NCBI GenBank assembly: GCA_020161435.1
Contig: JAIUNV010000004.1
Span: 124,001-188,000, forward strand
Direction of reading: 5' to 3'
Length of the DNA stretch: 64,000 nucleotides
Origin: Bacteroidota bacterium
Lineage (GTDB): Bacteria > Bacteroidota > Bacteroidia > Chitinophagales > Chitinophagaceae
Shown here in pieces: positions 52,839 to 62,195 of the stretch. Below the pieces are notes generated by a model. It made no database searches. It saw only the letters and a program-made list of their open reading frames with translations, and was not told the origin of the DNA. Both the position numbers and the translations under genes were made by a program. The first letter of the stretch is position 1, and each line of letters begins with the position of its first letter.

Positions 52839-53696
52839 ATGAAGCCACGGGTTTTTATTGCCAATGTATTCCTCCTGATGGTACTGATAACAACTGCTGT
52901 TGCATGTATCAATAAAAAAGAGCAGCTGCCAGCAAAGCATTTGGAAGTGGTACTTCGTGAAATAGGCCACCAGTTATTGCTGACGGCCAAAGATTCTACC
53001 TCCCGGGTGCTGCCGGTGAAGCAATTACATGATAATACCTACCAGCTTTCTTTTCAGCACGACTTCAGTTTTGTGTCAGATTCACTCATCAATTTGGTAC
53101 AACGAACGTTTGAGCAAGACGGGGCGGCCAATCATTACATCGTGAATGTGAGAAACTGTGCCCAACAGGGAACCATTCTGGCCTTTGAAATCAACAAACA
53201 AGCCACCGATTTGACGCCCTGCCGGGGCCGCACTTTACAAGAAGCTTGCTACATCATCGAACTTGAATTTTTGCCCAGCAACACCACCCATCGCTTGTGG
53301 TGGCTGTTGTTGCTGATTCCTTTGGCCATTGGCGGCTATTATCTGAAAGGCAGGTTGCGCAAGCCAGCAGCGCCGCTGTTGGTACATGAAACCATGGACT
53401 ACCTGCCGTTGGGCCGCTTTCAATTGTATACCGGTAGCCATGTACTCAGCATTGGCGACAAACAAATACCACTCTCAGAAAAAGAAACCAAAGCACTCAC
53501 CCTGTTTGCGAACAACATGCACCAGGTGGTAGAAAGGGAAAGACTGATGAAAGAGATTTGGGAAGATGCCGGGCTGGTCGTCATCAGTAAAAATGTGGAT
53601 GTGTTGGTGTCTAAACTGCGTAAGAAATTGGCAGATGATCCCGCCATTAGAATCATCAACATACCCGGCAAGGGCTACAAATGCACGGTAGGGTAG
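52839..53696 (+). CDS. Membrane-anchored one-component regulator with C-terminal OmpR-type winged helix
   Basis: 285 residues from ATG 52839 (MKPRVFIANVFLLMVLI). Order: N-terminal membrane segment (5-22), a periplasmic domain of about 130 residues with three Cys, a second membrane segment (RLWWLLLLIPLAIGGYYL, about 153-170), then a cytoplasmic Trans_reg_C winged helix (about 195-285) with LSEKETKALTLFANN, RERLMKEIWED and VDVLVSKLRKKLADDPAIRIINIPGKGYK. There is no receiver domain. The arrangement is ToxR-like but inverted. It is divergent from the BNR gene, its likely target. Confidence 0.87.
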   Translation: MKPRVFIANVFLLMVLITTAVACINKKEQLPAKHLEVVLREIGHQLLLTAKDSTSRVLPVKQLHDNTYQLSFQHDFSFVSDSLINLVQRTFEQDGAANHYIVNVRNCAQQGTILAFEINKQATDLTPCRGRTLQEACYIIELEFLPSNTTHRLWWLLLLIPLAIGGYYLKGRLRKPAAPLLVHETMDYLPLGRFQLYTGSHVLSIGDKQIPLSEKETKALTLFANNMHQVVERERLMKEIWEDAGLVVISKNVDVLVSKLRKKLADDPAIRIINIPGKGYKCTVG

Positions 53697-53734
53697 TCGG
53701 GAAGTCAGTAGTCGGTAGTCCGGAGAGGTAGTAT

Positions 53735-53778
53735 CTCCCCGCCTCAAGCGGGAGGGGTAGCCTTTAGGCCGGGGTGGG
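53735..53778. repeat. Dispersed intergenic repeat, copy 2
   Basis: Same layout as 51528-51566: CTCCCCGCCTCAAGCGGGAG hairpin, then GGGTAGCCTTTAGGCCGGGG. It is preceded by AGTCAGTAGTCGGTAGTCCG-type sequence, as in the cluster after rpoB. Confidence 0.7.
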
Positions 53779-53865
53779 CAATTCGACCTGAGACCATGCG
53801 CCACTATTTGCCTTGCGGGTGTATTTTTAACTACCAATCATTTTTTACAAAAGCACTTAGCCCCT

Positions 53866-54165
53866 ATGATTACGATGCTCCTGCACTTGGGTCAACGTTT
53901 TTCCCGCTCTACCATATCTGTACTTTCTGTTTGCCTCTATATTGTATTTTCTATTATTAAGAGATTTGCCGATGATCAAAGGCTGATGCTGATACCTGTG
54001 TTATTCGCAATAGTCCTGGTAGCCATTGCAGGCATCAAAATATTTGCCTGCTTTAGACAGCGGGCAGCCATTACCAGTAAGCAGCACCGCTGGCTGTTGG
54101 TTTATTTGCTACTCAATACGGGCGTACTATCGCTAAGTCTTTCTTACTATTGGCAAAAGGTATAG
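53866..54165 (+). CDS. Small hypothetical membrane protein
   Basis: 99 residues, start MITMLLHLGQRFSRS. Three hydrophobic segments (about 15-32, 40-60 and 76-94) separated by short basic loops. No family recognised. Coding is supported by composition and a clean frame between two repeat regions; there is no operon partner. It could be a small membrane accessory of unknown purpose. Confidence 0.45.
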   Translation: MITMLLHLGQRFSRSTISVLSVCLYIVFSIIKRFADDQRLMLIPVLFAIVLVAIAGIKIFACFRQRAAITSKQHRWLLVYLLLNTGVLSLSLSYYWQKV

Positions 54166-54293
54166 TCGGCCGTAGAAGGATGCTGAAAGCTTTCAATGGC
54201 CACGGATGTCAATTCGTGGACGGACCTTGTATCAAATGTGAATAGGGGTTACTGCTGGTACAAGTTTGCCGCAGTTATCGGGGCTGTCGTCAT

Positions 54294-54545
54294 TCATTGC
54301 TCGTCTGGTGTCACTTTTTCTCCATTTATCCATACGCCTTCCTCGGTTATGAGCAACTCCTGCTGGGGGTGTTCGGCCATGCCTTTGCGCAGCAGCGGAA
54401 TGTAGAGCACTTCCATAAAAAAAGCCGCCAACGGGTACAAAGGCTGCAGCTCCGGATGGGTATCGAGGTAAGATTGGGAAAGGGCTTCACCCTGGTAGGT
54501 AACCGTCACCGTTACGGGAATATGCATGGGCATTGGTTGATGCAT
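54294..54545 (-). CDS. Small hypothetical protein
   Basis: 83 residues (MHQPMPMHIPVTVTVTYQG). It is soluble, acidic toward the C-terminus (ELLITEEGVWINGEKVTPDEQ), with a beta-rich pattern. The composition is protein-like on this strand, while the overlapping plus-strand frame is not convincing. No homologue is recognised. Confidence 0.4.
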   Translation of the reverse strand: MHQPMPMHIPVTVTVTYQGEALSQSYLDTHPELQPLYPLAAFFMEVLYIPLLRKGMAEHPQQELLITEEGVWINGEKVTPDEQ

Positions 54546-54650
54546 AAATGTAGGAGTGCTTTTGGGAATGTTGGTAGCGAAATTTACAGGGGTATGAGTC
54601 AGTATTCAGTAGACAGTAGTCCGTAGTCCGTAGACCGCCAGCCCCCTTCG

Positions 54651-54685
54651 TACCTCGTACCTCATACCTCGTATCTCGTCCCTCG
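54651..54685. repeat. TACCTCG heptamer repeat
   Basis: Five imperfect 7-bp units (TACCTCG, TACCTCA, TACCTCG, TATCTCG, TCCCTCG). It follows AGTCCGTAGTCCGTAGACCG-type sequence like that near 51.6 and 53.7 kb, in the gap 54546-54728. Confidence 0.75.
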
Positions 54686-54728
54686 TCCTTCCTCCGTACA
54701 TTCACTCACACAAAAGAAAAAATCATTG

Positions 54729-55856
54729 ATGAAGCAATTGTTTCTTACCATTTTAAGTGCCGGCTGCACACTGCTGGCAATGGCGCAAACGGAGTGGCCC
54801 CTGTACATTGGTACTTATACCGGCACGGGTAGCCACGGCATTTATGTGGCCAAGGTAGATGCCCGAACCGGCGCCATCCGGCTGGTCGATTCGCTGGCGG
54901 CCGACAACCCCTCGTACCTGGCGCTGAACAAAGCCGGCAACCGCCTCTATGCCGTTACTGAAAATGGGGGCAGCAATCCCGGAGCCGCTTCCTCTTTTAT
55001 GAAAGAAGAAGGCAGTGGTAAATGGGTACCCCTCAATACCAGCCCGCAGCTTACCGGCGGCGATCATCCCTGCTATATTGCGGTAAACAAGGCGGGTACT
55101 CATGCCATAGTGGCCAACTATACCGGTGGCTCGGTATCGGTGTTTCCTATCGATTTTGTTGGGGCCTTGGACAATGTCAGCCAGCTCATTCAGCACCAGG
55201 GCAGCAGTGTGAACGCCGGCCGGCAGGAGAAGCCGCATGTACACAGCACCATTTTTTCGCCCAACGAACAATACCTCATGGTGGCCGATTTGGGTACCGA
55301 TTACCTCACGGCTTATCCGTTCAACCCCAAAAAGGTGAATGAGCCGCTGGATACGGCCGGTGCCCTCCGCCTGAAGCTGTCGCCCGGTGCGGGGCCGCGG
55401 CATGTAAGTTTTCACCCGAGGCTGCCCATTGTGTATGTAATGGAAGAGCTGAGCGGCAAAGTGGCGGTGGTGCGTTTTGCACCCCAACAGCGCCAGCTAC
55501 AGGTGCTGCAAACCATTCAAAGCGACCGGGTGAGTGCTCAACCCGGCAGTGCCGATATTCACCTCAGCCCCGACGGAAAGTTTCTCTACGCCAGCAACCG
55601 CATAGATGCCAACGATATTGCTGTTTTTGCGGTAGATACCCGCAGTGGCCGGTTGCGTTTTGTGCAGTCCATTAGCACGGGGGGGATCAAGCCCCGCAAT
55701 TTTACACTGTCGCCCGATGGTAAATTTGTGCTGGTGGCCAATCAGCAATCGAACAACATTGTGCTGTTTCACCGCAACGCCCTTACGGGTAAGCTCACCG
55801 CCGCTAACCAATCTTTTTCGCTGCCTACACCGGTTTGTTTGGTCTTTGGCAAATAG
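54729..55856 (+). CDS. Lactonase-family beta-propeller protein (6-phosphogluconolactonase-like, YbhE type)
   Basis: 375 residues from ATG 54729, with a signal peptide (MKQLFLTILSAGCTLLAMAQ). Seven-bladed propeller of the Lactonase family: LYIGTYTGTGSHGIYVAKVD, DNPSYLALNKAGNRLYAV, GGDHPCYIAVNKAGTHAIVANYTGGSVSVF, GPRHVSFHPRLPIVYV and KPRNFTLSPDGKFVLVANQQSNNIVLF. Cytoplasmic members hydrolyse 6-phosphogluconolactone; exported members are probably lactonases for other sugars. The periplasmic location argues against a pentose-phosphate role. Confidence 0.9.
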   Translation: MKQLFLTILSAGCTLLAMAQTEWPLYIGTYTGTGSHGIYVAKVDARTGAIRLVDSLAADNPSYLALNKAGNRLYAVTENGGSNPGAASSFMKEEGSGKWVPLNTSPQLTGGDHPCYIAVNKAGTHAIVANYTGGSVSVFPIDFVGALDNVSQLIQHQGSSVNAGRQEKPHVHSTIFSPNEQYLMVADLGTDYLTAYPFNPKKVNEPLDTAGALRLKLSPGAGPRHVSFHPRLPIVYVMEELSGKVAVVRFAPQQRQLQVLQTIQSDRVSAQPGSADIHLSPDGKFLYASNRIDANDIAVFAVDTRSGRLRFVQSISTGGIKPRNFTLSPDGKFVLVANQQSNNIVLFHRNALTGKLTAANQSFSLPTPVCLVFGK

Positions 55857-56067
55857 CACTGGCGGAGTATTTGGACACTGTATGACAGGCGGTTATATTT
55901 GTAGCGATTGCTTATGGTAGATGATGTGAAAATAAAAATGGCGTTCATGGCATTTCTCCGCAGTGCCTGTGCCAATGTACCCTGACGACGGGGCGGCGAG
56001 GTTGTTATGTTACCCGCCGGTGTATGTATGGTACTTTTTTAATTCGTCCTCATTTTTAATTTCCAAC

Positions 56068-57132
56068 ATGAAGAATATTGCTGTTGTAGGCCTGGGAAAA
56101 GTAGGTTCCCTTGTGGCCACTTTGTTATCTGAAAATTTTACTGTTACCGGCATAGATCAGCGCAAGCCCGCCGATGCTATGCCTTTTTATATTGCAACCG
56201 GTAGCGTAACCGATGCGGCATTTATTAAGCAAACCCTTACGGGTAAAGATGCCGTGGTGTCTTGCCTGCCTTACTCACTCAACCTGCCCATTGCGCAGGC
56301 TGCTTTCGAGTTGGGCATCCACTATTTCGATTTAACTGAAGATGTGCCCACCACCACTGCCATTCGGGAAATGGCCAAAACCTCGAAGGGAGCCATGGTA
56401 CCGCAGTGCGGATTGGCTCCGGGTTTTATTGGCATTGTTGGTGCTAATTTGTATAACCGTTTTACCAAACTGCGTGATGTAGAACTGCGGGTAGGGGCCC
56501 TGCCCAAATATCCCAACGGGCAAATGGCGTACTCCTTTACCTGGAGCCCCGCTGGTGTTATCAACGAATACATCAACGATGCAGAAGTGATTCACAACGG
56601 CGTTCGTAAAATGGTATCTTCTTTGGATGGCTTGGAAATGATCAACATCGAAGGCCGCGACTTTGAAGCGTTTACCACCAGTGGTGGCCTTGGCACCATG
56701 TGCGAAACCCTCGAAGGCAAGGTGGATACCCTCAATTATAAAACCATTCGCTATCCCGGTCACTGCCAGCTCATGAAGTTTTTCTTGTATGAACTGCTCA
56801 TGAAAAACGACCGCGAATTGTCGGAAAAAATACTTACCGAAGCCAAGCCGCCGGTGCGGGAAGATGTGGTGTATGTATATGCTGTGGTAGAAGGCTGGCA
56901 GGGCGAGAACCTGGCCCGGGAAGAGTTTTACAATGCCTATCATCCCATTACGATTCAGGGTAAGGAATGGCGGGCCATTTCGTGGACAACGGCGGCATCT
57001 GTTGCGGCTGTGGTAGAAATGGTATCGAATGGTTCACTGCCGGCGCAGGGCTTCATTAAGCAGGAAGACATTCCGTTGGAGGCGTTTCTGCAAACCCGCC
57101 ACGGTAGTTTGTATGCACAGTATCAGCCATAA
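56068..57132 (+). CDS. Saccharopine dehydrogenase-family protein
   Basis: 354 residues from ATG 56068 (MKNIAVVGLGKVGSLVATLL); the long upstream in-frame extension to 55963 lacks family character. Rossmann NAD(P) site GLGKVG, then DAVVSCLPYSLNLPIAQAAFELGIHYFDLTED and PQCGLAPGFIGIVGANL, as in the saccharopine reductase/lysine 6-dehydrogenase group. TSGGLGTMCETLEG is in the C-terminal domain. The likely reaction is an NAD-dependent oxidation or reduction in lysine or related amino-acid metabolism; the substrate is not certain. Confidence 0.88.
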   Translation: MKNIAVVGLGKVGSLVATLLSENFTVTGIDQRKPADAMPFYIATGSVTDAAFIKQTLTGKDAVVSCLPYSLNLPIAQAAFELGIHYFDLTEDVPTTTAIREMAKTSKGAMVPQCGLAPGFIGIVGANLYNRFTKLRDVELRVGALPKYPNGQMAYSFTWSPAGVINEYINDAEVIHNGVRKMVSSLDGLEMINIEGRDFEAFTTSGGLGTMCETLEGKVDTLNYKTIRYPGHCQLMKFFLYELLMKNDRELSEKILTEAKPPVREDVVYVYAVVEGWQGENLAREEFYNAYHPITIQGKEWRAISWTTAASVAAVVEMVSNGSLPAQGFIKQEDIPLEAFLQTRHGSLYAQYQP

Positions 57133-57176
57133 AGAATAGCCGACCGACCACGGACGACTGACCACTGAAATAATAC

Positions 57177-57208
57177 AACGTCCCCGACCAAGGTTGGGGA
57201 CGTTTTGT
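57177..57208. terminator. Bidirectional terminator between the saccharopine dehydrogenase-like gene and thrC
   Basis: Arms AACGTCCCC and GGGGACGTT with additional ACC/GGT pairing, followed by TTGTTTTG. The rest of the 275-bp gap holds only AGTCGGTCGTC-type low-complexity sequence and a GGAGAC/GTCTCC hairpin at 57368-57382. Confidence 0.75.
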
Positions 57209-57407
57209 TTTGCTATATGCTGTCGCAGGCTTCTCGGCCTGTGACGGGATGGTTACTCGTTCAATGAACCATCAACGCAACGTCCTGTGCCAGAAACGTT
57301 GCTGGGAATTTCTTTTAATAGCTGCTTTAGTAACGGGGATGCACTGGCCAGGAGGCCATCGCAAGGTGGAGACAGCGTCTCCGGACTACTGACTTCGGTC
57401 TTCCCAA

Positions 57408-58706
57408 CTACCTGCCCACCATCCACTCTTTAAACACATCAAACGAAGCGGCCAAACGGGTGCTTCGTTGTGGCAGGGCAAAGAGGTGAGCGACGTTTTC
57501 CGGCACGGGTACTGCTGCTCCGCTGATCTCGGCTACCACGTCGGGGAATTTCACGGGGTGAGCCGTTTCCAGAAAGAAGCCGGGGGCGCCGTTGTGTTGC
57601 AGCTGGTATTGTTGCAACGCATACAAACCCACAGCACCATGCGGGTCGCAGAGGTAGTTGTAATCCTGCAACGCAGCGGCAATGGTATCACGGGTAGTGG
57701 CATCACTTACACTGACGGCCGTGAGGTGGTTGCGCAACCACTGCACGTCTTGGTCATACATTTCCATGATGCGGACAAAATTGCTGGGCCGGGCTACATC
57801 CATGGCATTGGAAATAGTGGCTACGGCGGTTTTATCGGGCAAAATGCCGGTGCGCAAATACTGCGGAATGGTATCGTTGCTGTTACAGGCCGCTATAAAA
57901 TGCTGAATAGGCAGGCCGCTGCGCTGGGCAACCATGCCGGCGCAAATATTGCCGAAGTTTCCGCTGGGCACACTCACCACAGGGGCTTGTTCATAGGGCC
58001 ATTGTTGCAGCGCAAAAAAGTAATACAACTGCTGCGGCAACCAACGGGCTACGTTGATGGAGTTGGCCGAAGTGAGTTGGTATTGCGCATTCAAATCGGT
58101 ATCGGTAAAGGCTTGTTTTACGATGGCCTGGCAATCATCGAAGCTGCCGGCTACGGCTAACGCATGCACATTGCTGCCACAGGTCGTAAGCTGCAATTCC
58201 TGCACGGGGCTTACTTTTCCTTCAGGGTAAAGAATGATGACTTCAACCCCTTCCACATTGTCGAAACCATTGGCAACGGCGCCACCTGTATCGCCCGACG
58301 TAGCTACGAGCACCGTTATCTTTTTTTCGTTGCCCGCATTGAAGTGCGCCAGGCAGCGGCTCATAAACCGGGCACCCACATCTTTAAAGGCCAGCGTAGG
58401 GCCATGAAACAATTCAAACGAAAATACCTGCTCACTCAGCTGCACCAACGGAAATGGAAAGTCAACAGTTTCGGCTACAATGCGGTGCAGTACTTCATCG
58501 GGCATGCTTTGGCCCACGTAGGGTTTCATTACCCTGAAGGCCAGTTCTGTTTTGTCCCAATCGGCCAGTGGGCGTTGCTTCAGCAAGCCATGAGCCGACG
58601 GAATCATTTCGGGATAATACAACCCTTTATCGGGTGCTTGACCGGTTACGGCGGCTGTTTTAAAATCAACAGGAGCACTGGCTCTGTTGGTGCTATAGTA
58701 GTGCAT
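57408..58706 (-). CDS. thrC: Threonine synthase
   Basis: 432 residues. It converts O-phosphohomoserine to threonine with pyridoxal phosphate. The PLP Lys is in ELFHGPTLAFKDVGARFMSR (about 115), VATSGDTGGAVANGF is the phosphate-binding loop, and the C-terminal half has SGNFGNICAGMVAQ and a product-site HGAVGLYAL. It is the last gene of the thrA-thrB-thrC operon, 7 bp after the thrB stop. Confidence 0.95.
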   Translation of the reverse strand: MHYYSTNRASAPVDFKTAAVTGQAPDKGLYYPEMIPSAHGLLKQRPLADWDKTELAFRVMKPYVGQSMPDEVLHRIVAETVDFPFPLVQLSEQVFSFELFHGPTLAFKDVGARFMSRCLAHFNAGNEKKITVLVATSGDTGGAVANGFDNVEGVEVIILYPEGKVSPVQELQLTTCGSNVHALAVAGSFDDCQAIVKQAFTDTDLNAQYQLTSANSINVARWLPQQLYYFFALQQWPYEQAPVVSVPSGNFGNICAGMVAQRSGLPIQHFIAACNSNDTIPQYLRTGILPDKTAVATISNAMDVARPSNFVRIMEMYDQDVQWLRNHLTAVSVSDATTRDTIAAALQDYNYLCDPHGAVGLYALQQYQLQHNGAPGFFLETAHPVKFPDVVAEISGAAVPVPENVAHLFALPQRSTRLAASFDVFKEWMVGR

Positions 58707-58713
58707 AAACAGG

Positions 58714-59637
58714 TTATGGTTTTACTTTTACGCCATCGGCATTGATGCTGGTAACGTACGTGTGGTTGTCGATGCCAAGGCGGTTGAAAACGGACTGCAT
58801 TTCTGTTGCAATGGCGTGTGCAGTTTCGGGTGTACTGCTGAGCATAAATACTGATGGACCCGAGCCGGAAATACCGCCACCCAAAGCACCGGCTGCCATG
58901 CAGCGTTGCTTCAGCTCATCAAAACCTGGTATAAGAATACTGCGAACGGGTTCAATAATGTGGTCTTCCAACGAACGGCCAATGAGGGCATGATCATTTT
59001 TCAGAATGCCGGCAACCAAACCCGCAATATTACCCCATTGCTTGATGGCGTTTTTTAATAGCACGGTTTGTTTGAGGATGGCTCTTGCGTCGGCGGTTCG
59101 CACTTCAATTTGCGGATGCACAATGCTCACAAACAAATCGGGAGCAGGCAGGGCAACCACATCCAACGGAAAGATGGAACGGATGAGCGTGATGCCACCA
59201 TAAATGCACGGTGCGATGTTGTCGGCATGCTTTACTCCGCTGGCTACTTTTTCGCCAAACATGGCAAACTGTACTAACTCTTCTTTGCTGAAGCGATTGT
59301 TGAGCAGCATATTGGCACCCACTACGGCACCGGCAGCACTGGCGGCAGAAGAGCCAATGCCGCTACCGGGTTTGATGTGTTTGCGTATGGTAATATCGAA
59401 GCCAAAGGGTTCATCAATAGCGTCGAGCATGGCGAGGAGTGCCGCACCAGCTACGTTTTTTTCGGGGTCGGTGGGCAAATGATATACCGGGTCGGGCTGA
59501 ATGATGATGCGTTTTTCATCAATCAATGTAATGTCGATTTCATCGCAGGGTTCGTGGAGGGCAAAGCCCAATACATCAAATCCACACACCATGTTGGCTA
59601 CGGTGCCCGGCGGCAATACAGTAATTGTTTGTTGCAT
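58714..59637 (-). CDS. thrB: Homoserine kinase
   Basis: A 307-residue GHMP kinase. Motif 1 PGTVANMVCGFDVLGFAL, the ATP-binding motif PGSGIGSSAASAAGAVVGAN (about 92-111), and motif 3 GGGISGSGPSVFML near 263. It phosphorylates homoserine, giving the substrate for ThrC. It lies 11 bp after the thrA stop. Length is normal for the family. Confidence 0.95.
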   Translation of the reverse strand: MQQTITVLPPGTVANMVCGFDVLGFALHEPCDEIDITLIDEKRIIIQPDPVYHLPTDPEKNVAGAALLAMLDAIDEPFGFDITIRKHIKPGSGIGSSAASAAGAVVGANMLLNNRFSKEELVQFAMFGEKVASGVKHADNIAPCIYGGITLIRSIFPLDVVALPAPDLFVSIVHPQIEVRTADARAILKQTVLLKNAIKQWGNIAGLVAGILKNDHALIGRSLEDHIIEPVRSILIPGFDELKQRCMAAGALGGGISGSGPSVFMLSSTPETAHAIATEMQSVFNRLGIDNHTYVTSINADGVKVKP

Positions 59638-59648
59638 GCTGTTGTGTT

Positions 59649-62090
59649 TTAATGAATGACCCGCATAATGTCGGCAAATACGCCCGATGCGGTTACATCG
59701 GCACCGGCGCCGGCACCTTTTACCACCAAGGGTTGCTCGGGGTAGCGCTGGGTGTAATACAACACAATGTTGTCTTTGCCATACAAATGATAAAAATCGG
59801 ATTCAGGAGCAATGTGGCGCAAGCCTACAGATGCTTTGCCATGCTCGAAGCTGGCCACAAATTTGAGCTTGCAACCATTGGCTTGAGCACCTTGCAACAA
59901 GCCGGCAAAATGTGCTTCGTGTTTTTCCATTTCGCTATAAAAATTGTCTACAGATCCTTCGTAACAAGAAGCGGGCAGAAATCCGTTGTTCGTGATGTCG
60001 TCCATTTCGAGTGCATAACCTGCTTCCCGTGATAAAATGAGGATTTTGCGCATTACATCGGTGCCACCCAAATCGAGGCGGGGATCGGGTTCGGTGTAGC
60101 CTTCTTCCTGCGCCTGCCGAACGACTGCTGCAAACGGGCGGCTGCCATCATAATTGTTGAACACAAAGTTGAGGGTGCCACTCAGCACGGCTTCAATTTT
60201 GTGAATCACATCTCCGCTTTTTACCAAATCGTTTAAAGTGCCAATCACCGGCAAACCCGCACCCACATTGGTTTCGAAGAGAAAGCTGGTATTGAATTCA
60301 CGGGCCAGCGATTTCAGTTTTTTGTAATGGTTGAGAGCAGAAGCAGCGGCAATTTTGTTGCAGGCTACTACCGCAATGCTTTTGCGCAGCAAGGGTTCGT
60401 ACATGCCCGCTACTACATCGCTGGCAGTAATGTCTACAAACACACTGTTGCGCAGGTTGCGGCTCACAATGGCTTGCACTAGTGTGTCGGGTGTTTGTGC
60501 TTCACCATTTTCTTCGAGTAAATGTTTCCAGTTGCTGAGGTCTACGCCCTTGTCGTCAAAATACATTTGGCGGCTGTTGGCTACACCCACCACACGAACT
60601 TGCATGCGCAATTGCTCTGCCAAAAAAGCTTGTTGCTGTTGCAGTTGATCGAGCAGTCGTCGGCCCACATTGCCTACGCCCACTACAAACAAGTTGAGCT
60701 GTTTTTGTACTTCTTCAAAAAACGATTCGTGTAAAACGTTCACTGCTTTTTTTACATCACGGGCAGCAATGACTGCAGAGATATTTTTTTCTGAAGAGCC
60801 CTGTGCTATGGCCCGCACATTGATACCGTTGCGGCCCAGTGCTGAAAACATTTGTCCGCTAATGCCGGGATGGCTTTTCATTTGATCGCCTACCAATGCG
60901 ACAATTGACAGGTCGCTTTCTACAGCAACGGGTTCTACTTTTTTGCCGGCTATTTCTATTTCAAAAGCAGCATTCACTGCAGCACTAGCCCGTTGAATAT
61001 CTGCTGCATGGATGCCCACACAAATAGAGTGTTCTGAAGAACCTTGTGTAATGAGAATGACATTGATTTTTTCGTTGGCCAATGCCTGAAACAACCGCTT
61101 CGAAAAACCGGGAATGCCAATCATGCCACTGCCTTCGAGGCTGATGAGGCTGATATTGCTGATGCTGGAAATGCCCCGGATAAAACCATTGTCGCTGTTG
61201 GTTTCGTGTTGTATCACAGTGCCGTGATCTTGTGCTGCAAAAGAGTTTTTAATCCACACCGGAATCTTCATCTGCATCGCAGGTTGAATGGTGGGTGGAT
61301 AAATCACTTTGGCACCAAAGTGGGAGAGTTCCATCGCTTCTTGGTAGGAGATGGCGGGCAATGGTTTGGCATTGCTTACCCAGCGGGGATCTGCGGTCAT
61401 CATGCCACTTACATCGGTCCAAATTTCGAGGGCTTCTGCCTGTAACGCTGCTGCATAAATAGCTGCAGTATAGTCGGAGCCACCGCGGCCCAATGTAGTG
61501 GTAAGGTTGTGTTCGTTGCTGGCAATAAAGCCCGGCGCTATAAACAACGCATCTTGCGACTGTGCAATGGACTGGCGAATGTTTTCATTCGTAACAGCAA
61601 ACACCACGGCTGCATTGCCAAACTGGCTATCGGTTTTAATGAGTTGGCGGCTATCGAGCCAAGTATGCGCATGGCCAATGGCCTGCAAGTAACCGGAGAT
61701 GATTTTGGAAGACAGTAATTCGCCAAAGCTCACGATACGGTCTTTGCTACGGGAAGACAATTCCTGCAGAGAAAATACCCCTTCGCAAATGGTTTCGAGT
61801 TCGTTGCACAATTGTTTTACCACACTCAGGCAGGCACTTTGGTTGCTCACGGGCAGCAGTTCTCTCGTGGTGTCGAGGTGTCTTTTTTCTATACCCTTAA
61901 TGACTTCTGCGTAGCGTTCATCGCCGGCTTCGGCCAGTTGACCACAGGCTATGAGTTGATCCGTGATGCCGGAGAAGGCAGATACCACAACAATTTTTTG
62001 CGCAGCAGGGTGTTGTAAAAAAATATCGGTGATGAGTTTGATATTGGTACTGTTGGCCACCGAAGTGCCACCAAATTTTAAAACGTGCAT
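59649..62090 (-). CDS. thrA: Bifunctional aspartate kinase/homoserine dehydrogenase I
   Basis: 813 residues. Aspartokinase domain first (KFGGTSVANSTN at 5-16, GRGGSDYTAA near 210), two ACT-type regulatory regions (about 315-455), then homoserine dehydrogenase: NLFVVGVGNVGRRLLDQL near 465, FETNVGAGLPVIGTLNDLVKSGD, and the C-terminal GAGAGADVTASGVFADIMRVI. It phosphorylates aspartate and reduces aspartate semialdehyde to homoserine, the committed route to threonine and methionine. The ACT regions suggest feedback control by threonine. First gene of thrABC, preceded by a Thr-rich leader and terminator. Confidence 0.96.
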   Translation of the reverse strand: MHVLKFGGTSVANSTNIKLITDIFLQHPAAQKIVVVSAFSGITDQLIACGQLAEAGDERYAEVIKGIEKRHLDTTRELLPVSNQSACLSVVKQLCNELETICEGVFSLQELSSRSKDRIVSFGELLSSKIISGYLQAIGHAHTWLDSRQLIKTDSQFGNAAVVFAVTNENIRQSIAQSQDALFIAPGFIASNEHNLTTTLGRGGSDYTAAIYAAALQAEALEIWTDVSGMMTADPRWVSNAKPLPAISYQEAMELSHFGAKVIYPPTIQPAMQMKIPVWIKNSFAAQDHGTVIQHETNSDNGFIRGISSISNISLISLEGSGMIGIPGFSKRLFQALANEKINVILITQGSSEHSICVGIHAADIQRASAAVNAAFEIEIAGKKVEPVAVESDLSIVALVGDQMKSHPGISGQMFSALGRNGINVRAIAQGSSEKNISAVIAARDVKKAVNVLHESFFEEVQKQLNLFVVGVGNVGRRLLDQLQQQQAFLAEQLRMQVRVVGVANSRQMYFDDKGVDLSNWKHLLEENGEAQTPDTLVQAIVSRNLRNSVFVDITASDVVAGMYEPLLRKSIAVVACNKIAAASALNHYKKLKSLAREFNTSFLFETNVGAGLPVIGTLNDLVKSGDVIHKIEAVLSGTLNFVFNNYDGSRPFAAVVRQAQEEGYTEPDPRLDLGGTDVMRKILILSREAGYALEMDDITNNGFLPASCYEGSVDNFYSEMEKHEAHFAGLLQGAQANGCKLKFVASFEHGKASVGLRHIAPESDFYHLYGKDNIVLYYTQRYPEQPLVVKGAGAGADVTASGVFADIMRVIH

Positions 62091-62170
62091 GGTAGATTAA
62101 GCTGAGAAATGAATACAAAAGTTGAACGCTGCAATGGCAGCAAACGGCGAAAGCCCACGGAGGTAATATG

Positions 62171-62195
62171 AAAAAGTACAACCCTAACGGGTTGT
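62171..62195 (-). terminator. Attenuator terminator in the thrABC leader
   Basis: Minus-strand hairpin ACAACCC-GTTA-GGGTTGT followed by ACTTTTT, a 7-bp stem with a U-run, 80 bp before the thrA ATG. The left arm is part of the last Thr codons of the leader reading frame, and the stop codon lies at the loop/right arm. A ribosome stalled on the Thr run would cover the left arm. Confidence 0.7.

Noticed and set aside
57210..57392. Plus-strand 60-codon frame between the saccharopine dehydrogenase-like gene and thrC
   Set aside because: It starts within the terminator region and ends in repeat sequence; no homology or signal is visible.
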